Assembly (NCBI RefSeq): GCF_036384435.1
Contig: NZ_DASVMI010000094.1
Span: forward strand, 39,801 to 103,800
Direction: 5' to 3'
Length of the DNA stretch: 64,000 nt
From: GSA-30 sp036384435
Lineage (GTDB): Bacteria; Pseudomonadota; Gammaproteobacteria; Xanthomonadales; Rhodanobacteraceae
The notes under the pieces were generated by a model. It made no database searches and was not told the origin of the DNA. It saw only the letters and a program-made list of their open reading frames with translations. The position numbers and the translations under genes are program-made. Shown here in pieces: positions 52,665 through 60,256 of this stretch (position 1 is the first letter of the stretch; every line of letters begins with the position of its first letter).

Positions 52665-53615
52665 TTACCAGGGCGGCAACCGGCGCATCTGGTGCGCTTG
52701 GCGATCAATGAAGGTCTGAGCCGGGTCGATGCCCTTACTCTTCAGTACATGGCTGCGCACGGCAGCTTCTACAAGCACTGCCAGGTTGCGGCCAGGTGCC
52801 ACAGGGATGGTGATCAGCGGGACCTGCACCTCGAGGATCTCACGGTGCCCGACATCGCCCGTCAGGCGCGTCATGGCATCGGTATCCTCGCCGTCTCGCA
52901 AAGGCTTGAGATGCACCACCAGGCGAAGATACTTCGAGGGCTTGACCGCGGTATGGCCGAACATCTCGCGCACGTTGAGCACGCCCAGGCCACGCACTTC
53001 AAGCAGGTCCTGGAGCAGTTCCGGGCAGGTGCCATCGATGACGTCCGGAGCGATCAAGGTGAATTCGGTGGCATCGTCGGCCACGAGGCGATGGCCGCGG
53101 CTGATCAGCTCCAGCGCCAGTTCGCTCTTGCCCGAGCCCGATTCGCCGGTGATCAGCACGCCAATCGAGAACACTTCCAGGAATACCCCGTGCAAGGTAA
53201 TCCTCGGTGCCAGCATGCGCGCCAGGTAGTACTGCATCCAGGTCAGCAATTCGTGGCCACGCTTGGAGCTGATCCACAACGGGGTGTTGGTTTCTTCGGC
53301 CACCTCCCGCAAGTCGGAAGGTATGGCTTGATCCTTGGTTACGATCATGGCCACTGGCTGATAAGCGGCGATCTTGTTGATGGCCTCCCAGCGCTGGCGC
53401 GAATCGAGTCCATCGAGGTAGTTCAGCTCCTCGCTGCCGATAATCTGGATCTTGTTGGGGTAGATGACATTGAGATAACCGATCAGTGAAGGGCGTCGGC
53501 TCATCGTCACCGCCTGCTCGAGTACCCGCGATTCCCCGCGCATACCTGACACCCAGCGCAAGGCCATGCGCTCGTGAACCCCATCGTACAGTTGTCGAGC
53601 GGTGATGCGATCCAA
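52665..53615 (-). CDS. hprK: HPr(Ser) kinase/phosphorylase
   Basis: A 316-residue enzyme that phosphorylates and dephosphorylates HPr at Ser46. It has an N-terminal domain (ITARQLYDGVHERMALRWVSG, RRPSLIGYLNVIYPNKIQIIGSEELNYLDGL) and a kinase domain with P-loop GESGSGKS at 157-164, just after LHGVFLEVFSIGVLIT, then RGHRLVADDATEF. A TTG start at 53615 was chosen: AAGGA stands 7 nt before it, it begins exactly where conserved sequence begins, and it gives the size usual for Xanthomonadales. The frame stays open up to 53930, but that extension runs through repeat DNA and has no HprK character. Confidence 0.92.
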   Translation of the reverse strand: MDRITARQLYDGVHERMALRWVSGMRGESRVLEQAVTMSRRPSLIGYLNVIYPNKIQIIGSEELNYLDGLDSRQRWEAINKIAAYQPVAMIVTKDQAIPSDLREVAEETNTPLWISSKRGHELLTWMQYYLARMLAPRITLHGVFLEVFSIGVLITGESGSGKSELALELISRGHRLVADDATEFTLIAPDVIDGTCPELLQDLLEVRGLGVLNVREMFGHTAVKPSKYLRLVVHLKPLRDGEDTDAMTRLTGDVGHREILEVQVPLITIPVAPGRNLAVLVEAAVRSHVLKSKGIDPAQTFIDRQAHQMRRLPPW

Positions 53616-53789
53616 GGCGCGATCCTTTGCCGGGCAGGCGGCGACTGACGTGTATTGTGCCAGTTTGGCCGAAAGCTGGCTTTGGGTTGCCTGGCGCGCC
53701 CGAGCAATTTCATTCGTTAAGCGGGCCGCCACCCTGCCGAAGGTTGGGGCTTCGGCCTGGGGGCGCGACCGGACTATGGCGTAACTAGC

Positions 53790-53900
53790 CTCTACGAAGC
53801 GAAACCATCTGCGATCCAGTCGCAGGTGGGGCTTTTGGAACGTCCAAGCCGTGACCTCGTCGCGGCTTGCTTGGCGACTGAAGTCGCTCTTAAGAGGGGA
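53790..53900. repeat. Palindromic intergenic element, family 2, copy C
   Basis: Several imperfect hairpins occur in a row: CTGCGA(TCCAG)TCGCAG, AAGCCG(TGACCTCG)TCGCGGCTT, and GGCGACTGAAGTCGCTC. These match the building blocks of copies A and B in kind and partly in sequence. It lies upstream of hprK, inside the frame that would otherwise extend that gene. Confidence 0.6.
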
Positions 53901-53985
53901 CGTCCGGTGAACTGACGTCGCCCTCGTCATTAGCGTGGCGTCCCGCCTTCAGGATGCGTCTGTGGTAAGACCACTCATGTCGATA

Positions 53986-54015
53986 CCACTCTCCCTGTGA
54001 CGTCAGGGAGAGTGG
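53986..54015 (-). terminator. Strong hairpin downstream of hpf
   Basis: A perfect 12-bp stem, CCACTCTCCCTG / CAGGGAGAGTGG, with loop TGACGT, 40 nt beyond the hpf stop. No T-run follows on either strand, so it may protect the rpoN-hpf message 3' end or pause transcription rather than end it as a classical terminator. Confidence 0.5.
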
Positions 54016-54054
54016 ACAGGTTTGGCTCAAAAATACGCAGATGATCGAAGGTGA

Positions 54055-54378
54055 TCAACCGTACTGTCGTTCTTCGCGCACTTCGCGCTGATGCTTGTCG
54101 CAGATCTTGTCGCGATGTTTGCGTAGTTGTGCAGTGAGTTTGTCAAAGAGGATGTCAATGGAGGCGTACATGTCCGACTCGATCGCCTCAGCGTGCAACA
54201 GGGTTCCATTGACGAGCAAGTTGCCTTCAGCCTTCTGTTGAAGCTTGTTCACTGATAGGACAACGCTGAGGCTTATGAGTTTTTCGTCGAGGCGGGTCAG
54301 GCGGTCCAGCTTGGCGTTGGCGTGCTGCCGCAGGGCCTGGGTGACTTCGATCTGCTGACCGCTGAGTTGGAATTGCAT
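54055..54378 (-). CDS. hpf: Ribosome hibernation-promoting factor, short form
   Basis: A 107-residue HPF/YfiA protein: MQFQLSGQQIEVTQALRQHANAKLDRLTRL, then AEGNLLVNGTLLHAEAIESDMYASIDILFDKLTAQLRKHRDK. It binds the 30S decoding site and helps form inactive 100S dimers in stationary phase. The short length (no C-terminal dimerisation domain) matches the gammaproteobacterial form. ATG 54378 has AGGAGG 6 nt upstream. It follows rpoN by 133 nt on the same strand, the usual arrangement in proteobacteria. Confidence 0.93.
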   Translation of the reverse strand: MQFQLSGQQIEVTQALRQHANAKLDRLTRLDEKLISLSVVLSVNKLQQKAEGNLLVNGTLLHAEAIESDMYASIDILFDKLTAQLRKHRDKICDKHQREVREERQYG

Positions 54379-54511
54379 ATTACGCCTCCTCATGATGCTG
54401 GCCGCATTGCGCGGCCGGGTTGGATGCATCCCCGGTGATGCGAGAGGACACACCGTCAGTCATAAGCTGGGAACGTTTATGGCGCGATCAAGTTCCCGCA
54501 ATCGCCAACAT

Positions 54512-55993
54512 TCATCCGGCGCGCTGGCGTTCGCTGGAGCTGGGTATGCGCATCGCCTCCCTGTATTTGGCTACGGTACGACGAGCCACCTGGATGCCCT
54601 TTCGGCGCAGTTCCTCGGCGATCGCCTGATCGGATAACGGCTTGCGTGTGTCTTCACCATCGACGAGCTTGCGCAACATGGCCTGGATGGCCGTGGCCGA
54701 TGCGCTGCCGCCGTCTTCGGTGGACACGCCACTGGAAAAGAAATGCTTGAGTTCGAATGTGCCACGCGGTGTATGGATGTACTTTCGCGTCGTGACTCGC
54801 GAGATGGTCGATTCATGCATGCCCACCTCTTCGGCCACTTCGCGCAGCACGAGCGGGTGCATGGCCTCGGGGCCGTAATCGAGAAAGGCGCTCTGTCGCC
54901 GAACGATCGCCTCGGCCACCTTCATTAAGGTCTCGGCACGCGATTCGAGGCTCTTGATCAGCCAGCGCGCCTCTTGTAGTTGTCCGCGCATCCAACTGGC
55001 GTCGTCCCCGCGCGCACGCGCGATAAGATTGCAGTAATGCTGATTGAGGCCTAGTCGTGGCTGGCAGTCGGGATTGAGGCTTACGCGCCAGCGCCCGCCT
55101 TCCTTACGAGCATAGACGTCGGGCGCGACATATTCGACGGGGGTAGGGTCCATCGCCGCACCCGGACGTGGATCGAGGCTGCGAATGAGCACAGCGGCAC
55201 TGGCCACATCATCTGCCTCGGCACGCAAGCGCCGCGCGAGTTTGACGATATCGTTGCGCGCCAGCAATTCCAGCTCGCTATCGACGATGCGCAGCGCCAG
55301 ATCGAGATGCGGCGTGCCGCTACTGAACTGTTCGAGCTGGGCGCGCAGGCAGTCGCGCAGGTCCAGGCTGGCGACGCCTGTGGGGTCGAAACGCTGCACC
55401 ATGCGGCGCACGTTTTCGATTTCCTCGAGTGTCGCCTTCAGATCGGCGGGCAGGGCGGTTGCCACCGACTCCAGGCCCTCGCCCAGATAGCCATCGGCAT
55501 TGACCGCATCGATCAGGACCGCGGCGATGGTGCGCTGGCGCGGTGTCATGTGCGCCAGGTTCAGCTGCCACATCAGGTGTTCGCGCAGGGTTTCCGGTGC
55601 GGCGTTCTGAGGCTCGAATCCGTCGTCTTCACTGCCGTTGCCGCGACCGGCACCGCTGCTGGAGAAGTCGATGGGCTCGTCGGCCGGGGCATCACCCCAG
55701 TCCGGCGCCTCGGCATCGTCGGACGATCCGCTGTCGTCACTGCTGCTCGAGGAGCTAGGCGCGTTGGAGGAGGGCCCCGGTGTCTGGGCGGCTTCGAAGC
55801 TGTCCTCTTCGCCGTTGCCGCCCTCGTTCTCAGCCGAATCTTCGGAAAACTCGAGCAGCGGATTGCTCTCGGCGATCTGGCGCAGCTCCGCCTCCAGCTC
55901 CAACTGCGACAGTTGCAGCAGGCGAATCGCCTGCTGAAGCTGCGGCGTGAGCGTGAGTTGCTGATTGAGACGAAACTGCAGTCCGGTTTTCAT
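54512..55993 (-). CDS. rpoN: RNA polymerase sigma-54 factor RpoN
   Basis: A 493-residue sigma-54. Region I is the Gln-rich activator-contact segment (MKTGLQFRLNQQLTLTPQLQQAIRLLQLSQLELEAEL). Region II (about 45-125) is acidic and low-complexity with a Ser/Asp run. Region III ends with the HTH (HESTISRVTTRKYIHTPRGTFELKHFFSSGV) and the RpoN box ARRTVAKYREA near the C-terminus. All landmarks are intact, so it should be active; it directs polymerase to -24/-12 promoters and needs AAA+ activators. It lies 159 bp after lptB; a GGTCGAC/GTCGACC hairpin (56044-56067) sits between. Confidence 0.95.
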   Translation of the reverse strand: MKTGLQFRLNQQLTLTPQLQQAIRLLQLSQLELEAELRQIAESNPLLEFSEDSAENEGGNGEEDSFEAAQTPGPSSNAPSSSSSSDDSGSSDDAEAPDWGDAPADEPIDFSSSGAGRGNGSEDDGFEPQNAAPETLREHLMWQLNLAHMTPRQRTIAAVLIDAVNADGYLGEGLESVATALPADLKATLEEIENVRRMVQRFDPTGVASLDLRDCLRAQLEQFSSGTPHLDLALRIVDSELELLARNDIVKLARRLRAEADDVASAAVLIRSLDPRPGAAMDPTPVEYVAPDVYARKEGGRWRVSLNPDCQPRLGLNQHYCNLIARARGDDASWMRGQLQEARWLIKSLESRAETLMKVAEAIVRRQSAFLDYGPEAMHPLVLREVAEEVGMHESTISRVTTRKYIHTPRGTFELKHFFSSGVSTEDGGSASATAIQAMLRKLVDGEDTRKPLSDQAIAEELRRKGIQVARRTVAKYREAMRIPSSSERQRAG

Positions 55994-56043
55994 GCCAGCC
56001 GGGGTAGATGAACGCTGAGGGTCATCCTAACCCCTGAAACCCG

Positions 56044-56067
56044 GGTCGACCATAGTTTCTGTCGACC
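56044..56067. other. Intergenic hairpin between lptB and rpoN
   Basis: GGTCGAC (56044-56050) and GTCGACC (56061-56067) form a 7-bp stem with a 10-base loop. No T-run follows, so the role is open: attenuation between lptB and rpoN, or message stability. Confidence 0.4.
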
Positions 56068-56152
56068 GGAGTGCCCACGCCGTACAGCTGAATGTGATTC
56101 AGATCAGGATTGCGTCAATGCCAGCGGGCCAGGAACGCGACTTTCACGCTTC

Positions 56153-56872
56153 CTACAGGCGGAATTCGCGGCCCAAATAGACCTCGCGAACCTTTTCGTC
56201 GGCCAGGATGTGGGCCGGCGTGCCACGCGAAAGCACTTCGCCATCATTGAGGATGTAAGCGCGGTCGCAGATGCCCAGCGTTTCACGGACGTTGTGGTCG
56301 GTGATCAGTACGCCGATGCCACGTTCCTTGAGGTGGCGAACGATACGCTGGATCTCACCCACGGAAATCGGGTCCACGCCGGCGAACGGTTCGTCCAGCA
56401 GCATGTAGCGTGGCTGGGCGGCCAGCGCACGGGCAATTTCCACGCGCCGGCGTTCGCCACCGGACAGGCTGATGCCTTTCTGCTGCGCGATGTGGGAGAT
56501 CTTCAGTTCATCGAGCAGGCTTTCCAGTTCCGCGTTGCGTTGGCGCTGGTCGAGCCCGTCACGCAGCTCCAGCACGGCCATGATGTTGTCCGCCACTGTC
56601 AGCCGGCGGAAGACCGAGGCCTCCTGGGGAAGGTAGCCGATGCCCAGCTTGGCCCGGGCGTGCATGGGCAGGCCGGTGATGTCGCGCTTGTCCAGCTTGA
56701 TCAGGCCGGCATCGGCCTCGATCAGCCCCACGATCATATAGAAGCAGGTGGTCTTGCCAGCGCCATTGGGGCCGAGCAATCCCACGACCTCGCCTTCACG
56801 GATGGAGAACGCGAAATCGCGCACGACCTGGCGCGTGCGGAAACTTTTTTGCAGGCCTTCAGCGGAGAGCAT
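56153..56872 (-). CDS. lptB: LPS export ABC transporter ATP-binding protein LptB
   Basis: A 239-residue ATPase that powers LPS extraction from the inner membrane with LptF/LptG. Walker A GLLGPNGAGKTTCFYMIVG (about 33-51), signature LSGGERRRVEIARALA, Walker B YMLLDEPFAGVDPISVGEIQ and the H-loop ITDHNVRETLGICDRAY are all intact. It begins 3 nt after the lptA stop and ends the lptC-lptA-lptB set. lptF/G are not in the window. Confidence 0.95.
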   Translation of the reverse strand: MLSAEGLQKSFRTRQVVRDFAFSIREGEVVGLLGPNGAGKTTCFYMIVGLIEADAGLIKLDKRDITGLPMHARAKLGIGYLPQEASVFRRLTVADNIMAVLELRDGLDQRQRNAELESLLDELKISHIAQQKGISLSGGERRRVEIARALAAQPRYMLLDEPFAGVDPISVGEIQRIVRHLKERGIGVLITDHNVRETLGICDRAYILNDGEVLSRGTPAHILADEKVREVYLGREFRL

Positions 56873-56875
56873 CGG

Positions 56876-57505
56876 TTACGGCTGTCCCTGTGGCTTGGCC
56901 GGCGCGGTGTGCGCTGGAGCTGGAGCGGTCGGCGCCGCAGCGCTCCCCGGTTTGGCTGGCGCCGCGCCGCCCTTGGCGGTGCGCGGCTTGGGCAGGAAGG
57001 TCATGGCTACCCTGCCGTCGCTGCCGCTCTCGCCGGTCATCTGGCTGGTGTTGGTGTTGTAGGTGAGCTTGTCGCCGTGGGCTTCGCCGCGGCCCTGCTG
57101 CTTGACTACGGCATGGTCGGTCAGCACGGCGATCCCATTGATGTTGTCGTAATCGAGCTGCGCGGCATCGCCGGTCATCAGGTTGCCGGAGTCGTCGATC
57201 TGCTGGATATGCGCGGGCTTGCCGGTCATCACGACGCGGCTGACGTTCTGGTCGCCGTCGAAATAGATCTTTGCCAGGTCGCCGGTCACCTTCATGGTGC
57301 CCTGGGTGATCACCACGTTGCCCTTGAGGGTGGACACGCTGTTGGGCGCGTTCACGCCGTCGAACGAGTTGGCGCGCTCGACATTCATCGGCTGGTCGCG
57401 GTCATCCTTTCTTGCCTGCGCTGGCTGCAGGGCCGCCAGCGCCAGCACCAGCAGGCTGTACCTGGCGATTCCGCGAGCGCGGGACGAAGGTGCCGTGGAC
57501 GTCAT
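56876..57505 (-). CDS. lptA: LPS transport periplasmic protein LptA
   Basis: A 209-residue precursor with a signal peptide (GIARYSLLVLALAALQPAQA) and an OstA/LptA beta-jellyroll domain (MNVERANSFDGVNAPNSVSTLKGNVVITQGTMKVTGDLAKIYFDGDQNVSRVVMTGKPAHIQQ... DYDNINGIAVLTDHAVVKQQGRGEAHGDKLTYN). It forms the periplasmic bridge that carries LPS from LptC to LptD. The C-terminal 40 residues are a Pro/Ala-rich tail with no known role. ATG 57505 has GGAG upstream. Its first 104 nt overlap the end of lptC in another frame. Confidence 0.92.
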   Translation of the reverse strand: MTSTAPSSRARGIARYSLLVLALAALQPAQARKDDRDQPMNVERANSFDGVNAPNSVSTLKGNVVITQGTMKVTGDLAKIYFDGDQNVSRVVMTGKPAHIQQIDDSGNLMTGDAAQLDYDNINGIAVLTDHAVVKQQGRGEAHGDKLTYNTNTSQMTGESGSDGRVAMTFLPKPRTAKGGAAPAKPGSAAAPTAPAPAHTAPAKPQGQP

Positions 57506-58064
57506 TGAGAAGCTCCAGATGGTTGTCGTTGAGGTTGGCGCGCATGCCAACACCGGTCATTCTACTTTCGCCCTGGGTCAACTGCGCCGATTCGGCCGTT
57601 TCCATGCGGTTCTCCTTCGGCCAGGCGGTGACTTCGGAGGTCTTGAGGTCGGCCGCGGGGGCATCGTCGAAGGCCGGGCGGTGCATGTTGACGGCGCCTT
57701 GCAGCTTCAGCAGGGTGCCTTCCTTGTTGACCACGGCGTAGTTCGAATCTCCTTGCCAGTCCGGTACGCCGGCCTGGTTCGAGGGCAGGTCGTACTTGGG
57801 CGAGATAATGTACAGCGACTCGTCACCCTCGCGGCGATCCAGGCGAGGTGCCGTCATCGTGAAGCCGGGCGCGCCGGTATCGTCATAGGACCAGACACGG
57901 AAGTTGTGCAGTGTATAGCCCGAGCGGGGTGGTCCAATGAAGTCGCTGACCTTGGGCGCGGGCGCCAGCCACCAGTAGACGCCCTGGACGCTGGCAATAC
58001 CCACTGCGAGTAACACGATCAATACTGGCGTGCCGCGATCGCGCAGAACTCCAGGCAATCTCAT
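57402..58064 (-). CDS. lptC: LPS export system protein LptC
   Basis: A 220-residue inner-membrane protein with one N-terminal anchor (TPVLIVLLAVGIASVQGVYWWL) and a periplasmic jellyroll domain (YTLHNFRVWSYDDTGAPGFTMTAPRLDRREGDESLYIISPKYDL ... RANLNDNHLELLNDVHGTFVP). It hands LPS from the LptBFG transporter to LptA. After residue 186 it has an unusual Arg, Gly and Ala-rich tail that is coded by the same DNA as the LptA signal peptide. ATG 58064 overlaps the kdsC stop by ATGA. Confidence 0.92.
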   Translation of the reverse strand: MRLPGVLRDRGTPVLIVLLAVGIASVQGVYWWLAPAPKVSDFIGPPRSGYTLHNFRVWSYDDTGAPGFTMTAPRLDRREGDESLYIISPKYDLPSNQAGVPDWQGDSNYAVVNKEGTLLKLQGAVNMHRPAFDDAPAADLKTSEVTAWPKENRMETAESAQLTQGESRMTGVGMRANLNDNHLELLNDVHGTFVPRSRNRQVQPAGAGAGGPAASAGKKG

Positions 58065-58609
58065 CGCCAGCGCTCCAGTTCGGCGGTGACGCGGCCCTTG
58101 GCGGTGAGGATCAGGTCGGCCACCTCGCGCGCCGCACCCATGCCGCCACCACGGCGGGTCTGCCAATGGGCGCGTTCGGCTATCCACGGATGAGCATTGG
58201 CCACCGCGACGGCCAATCCGACCATCGTCATGGCCGGCAGGTCCGGCAGGTCGTCGCCGATAAAGGCTACTTCGTCCGGTTGCAACTTGAGCGCGTCGAT
58301 GAGCTCGCGCAGACAGGCACGCTTGTCATTCTGGCCCTGATAGACGTGGGCTATGTCCAGCTCCTCGGCGCGCAGCGCTACCGGATGGCTGATGCGCGCA
58401 GACAGGATCGCCACCTGCACGCCGTGCTGCTGCAGCAGCTTCAGTCCCAGGCCGTCGTGGACATGGAAGATCTTTGCCTCGTGGCCGTCTTCGCCATACC
58501 AGAGCCTGCCATCGGTCAGGGTGCCATCCACATCGAAGACCGCCAGCCGAATCTTTGCAGCACGGGCGAGGACGTCGGCGGAGATGTCGGCAAGATAGGC
58601 AGTGGACAC
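58061..58609 (-). CDS. kdsC: 3-deoxy-D-manno-octulosonate 8-phosphate phosphatase KdsC
   Basis: A 182-residue HAD-family phosphatase that makes Kdo for LPS. The nucleophile motif is AVFDVDGTLTDGRLWY (Asp at about 26); AILSARIS and GDDLPDLPAMTMVGLAVAVANAHPWIAERAHWQTRRGGGMGAAREV follow the KdsC family closely. A GTG start is used. It overlaps lptC by 4 nt and lies 114 nt after kdsD. Confidence 0.93.
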   Translation of the reverse strand: MSTAYLADISADVLARAAKIRLAVFDVDGTLTDGRLWYGEDGHEAKIFHVHDGLGLKLLQQHGVQVAILSARISHPVALRAEELDIAHVYQGQNDKRACLRELIDALKLQPDEVAFIGDDLPDLPAMTMVGLAVAVANAHPWIAERAHWQTRRGGGMGAAREVADLILTAKGRVTAELERWR

Positions 58610-58723
58610 GGTAAGGTCTTCGGGCAGGGATAAAGGCAGGGCGGGGGCGTTTAACGCACGCCGGCCTGAACGGTTGTCGCAAGGCTCTTCGCGGTAACGC
58701 CCAAGAACCTTGTCAGTCCGCCA

Positions 58724-59743
58724 TCACACCACGCGGGCGCGGAGCAGATCATGAATGTTGAGCGCGCCGACCACGTGCTGCTCGTGGTCAACCACCAGCA
58801 AGGCATGGATCTGGTGTCGCTCCATCAACTGGGCGGCTTCGATGGCGAGCTTGTCGGACGAAATGGTCTTGGGACCGCGGGTCATCAGTTCGGCCACGCT
58901 CGCCCCGCGCAGGTCCACGCCATCGTCATCCAGGGCGCGGCGCAGGTCGCCATCGGTGAACACTCCCAGCAGCCGGCGTTCGGCATCGACCACGGCGGTC
59001 ATGCCCAGGTGCTTGCGGGTCATTTCCATCAGCGCCTGGGTCAGGCTGGCATCGGGCGCCACCATCGGCACGCCCTCGCCGGTATGCATGATGTCGTTGA
59101 TGTGCAGCAGCAGGCGGCGCCCCAGGCTGCCAGCCGGATGCGAACGGGCGAAATCCTCCGAGGTAAAGCCGCGCGCATCGAGCAGGGCCACGGCCAACGC
59201 ATCGCCCATGACCAGGGCAGCCGTGGTGCTGGATGTCGGGGCCAGGCCCAGCGGACAGGCCTCCAGCGCGACGCTGGTGTCCAGGTGCAGGTCCGCCTGC
59301 TTGGCCAGTGAGGACTGGTCGTTGCCGGTCATGGCGATCAGCGGAATACCCTGGCGCTTGATGACCGGCAGGATGAACAGGATTTCGTCCGTCTCGCCGG
59401 AATTGGACAGCGCCAGCACGATGTCCTGAGGTTGGATCATGCCCAGGTCGCCGTGGCTGGCCTCGCCCGGGTGCACGAAGAAGGCCGGTGTACCGGTCGA
59501 GGCAAAGGTGGCGGCCATCTTGCGGCCGATGTGCCCGGATTTGCCCATGCCGATGACCACCACCCGGCCGGAGCAGGCCAGGATCAGCCGGCAGGCTTCG
59601 ACGAAATCGGCGCCGATACGCGGCTCCAGAGCCCGGATAGCATCGGCCTCGGTGGCGATCACGGTTCGGGCGCTACGGATGATGGCGTCGGCGTCAATCA
59701 AGGCGATAGGGCTGCTGGCGGGGCTGGCGATATGGGCGTTCAT
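58724..59743 (-). CDS. kdsD: D-arabinose-5-phosphate isomerase KdsD
   Basis: A 339-residue enzyme converting ribulose-5-phosphate to arabinose-5-phosphate, the first Kdo step. An SIS domain (about 45-180) has VVVIGMGKSGHIGRKMAATFASTGTPAFFVHPGEASHGDLGMI and SNSGETDEILFILP. Two CBS domains follow (about 215-335: MHTGEGVPMVAPDASLTQALMEM; MTRGPKTISSDKLAIEAAQLMERHQIHALLVVD). It begins the minus-strand Kdo/LPS run and is divergent from bolA with 236 bp between. Confidence 0.93.
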   Translation of the reverse strand: MNAHIASPASSPIALIDADAIIRSARTVIATEADAIRALEPRIGADFVEACRLILACSGRVVVIGMGKSGHIGRKMAATFASTGTPAFFVHPGEASHGDLGMIQPQDIVLALSNSGETDEILFILPVIKRQGIPLIAMTGNDQSSLAKQADLHLDTSVALEACPLGLAPTSSTTAALVMGDALAVALLDARGFTSEDFARSHPAGSLGRRLLLHINDIMHTGEGVPMVAPDASLTQALMEMTRKHLGMTAVVDAERRLLGVFTDGDLRRALDDDGVDLRGASVAELMTRGPKTISSDKLAIEAAQLMERHQIHALLVVDHEQHVVGALNIHDLLRARVV

Positions 59744-59979
59744 GCGTCCTCGGGGGCTTGGACCGGGTGTCCGTTGGCTGCAACCGGGCGAGGTCGGCGC
59801 GCCGGGCGGGGTTCCTTAAGGCTGCCCTGGAATACGGTTTGGCGCCGCTGTCGTTTCTGCGACAGAAGATTTCCATTACCATGGCATATTCGCATTTTAC
59901 CGTTATATGACGGCGCGCAGCAGGGAGTATGGCACTTCCCGCGTGATTTCCGCCGTCATCAGCTCCAGGCAGGAACCCC
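59744..59979. other. Divergent intergenic region kdsD/bolA
   Basis: This 236-bp space must hold promoters in both directions. An AT-rich stretch at about 59865-59915 (with TTATATGA and ATTTTACCG) is the best candidate, but I could not assign -35/-10 pairs with confidence. Confidence 0.4.
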
Positions 59980-60219
59980 ATGGACGCAGCCACCATTCAG
60001 GCAATGATCGAAACCGGCCTGCCCGGCGCGCGCGCGGACGTCAGTGGCGACGACGGCGTGCATTTCGAGGCCGAGGTCATCGCCAGCCAGTTTGCCGGCA
60101 AGCTGCCCCTGGCGCGCCACCGCCTGGTCTACGCGACCCTGGGCGATCTCATGGGTGGTGCCATCCATGCCCTGGCGCTCAAAACCTATACGCCCGAAGA
60201 AGTGGCTGCGCGCCGTTGA
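59980..60219 (+). CDS. ibaG: BolA/IbaG-family protein
   Basis: A 79-residue BolA-like protein: IQAMIETGLPGARADVSGDDGVHFEAEVIASQFAGKLPLARHRLVYATLGDLMGGAIHALALKTYTPEEV. Small BolA proteins next to murA are of the IbaG (YrbA) type and bind a [2Fe-2S] cluster together with monothiol glutaredoxin. The likely cluster-binding residue is His84-equivalent in the IHAL stretch. AGGA lies upstream of the ATG. murA starts 37 nt after the stop, the same pairing as in E. coli. Confidence 0.92.
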   Translation: MDAATIQAMIETGLPGARADVSGDDGVHFEAEVIASQFAGKLPLARHRLVYATLGDLMGGAIHALALKTYTPEEVAARR

Positions 60220-60256
60220 GGCCGCCCGCTCCCGGCAAAATTTTCCAAGGATTACG

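Larger units (their letters stand above)
53616..54054. other. Gene-free gap where ptsN would be expected
   Basis: In related genomes ptsN (EIIA-Ntr) usually sits between hpf and hprK. Here the 439-bp gap has no frame with EIIA-Ntr character. It holds a family 2 palindromic element (about 53790-53900) and a perfect 12-bp hairpin (53986-54015). The hprK promoter may lie here, but no clear -35/-10 pair was found. Confidence 0.65.

Noticed and set aside
53616..53930. N-terminal extension of hprK
   Set aside because: The frame is open, but it runs through a palindromic repeat and adds sequence not seen in HprK proteins.
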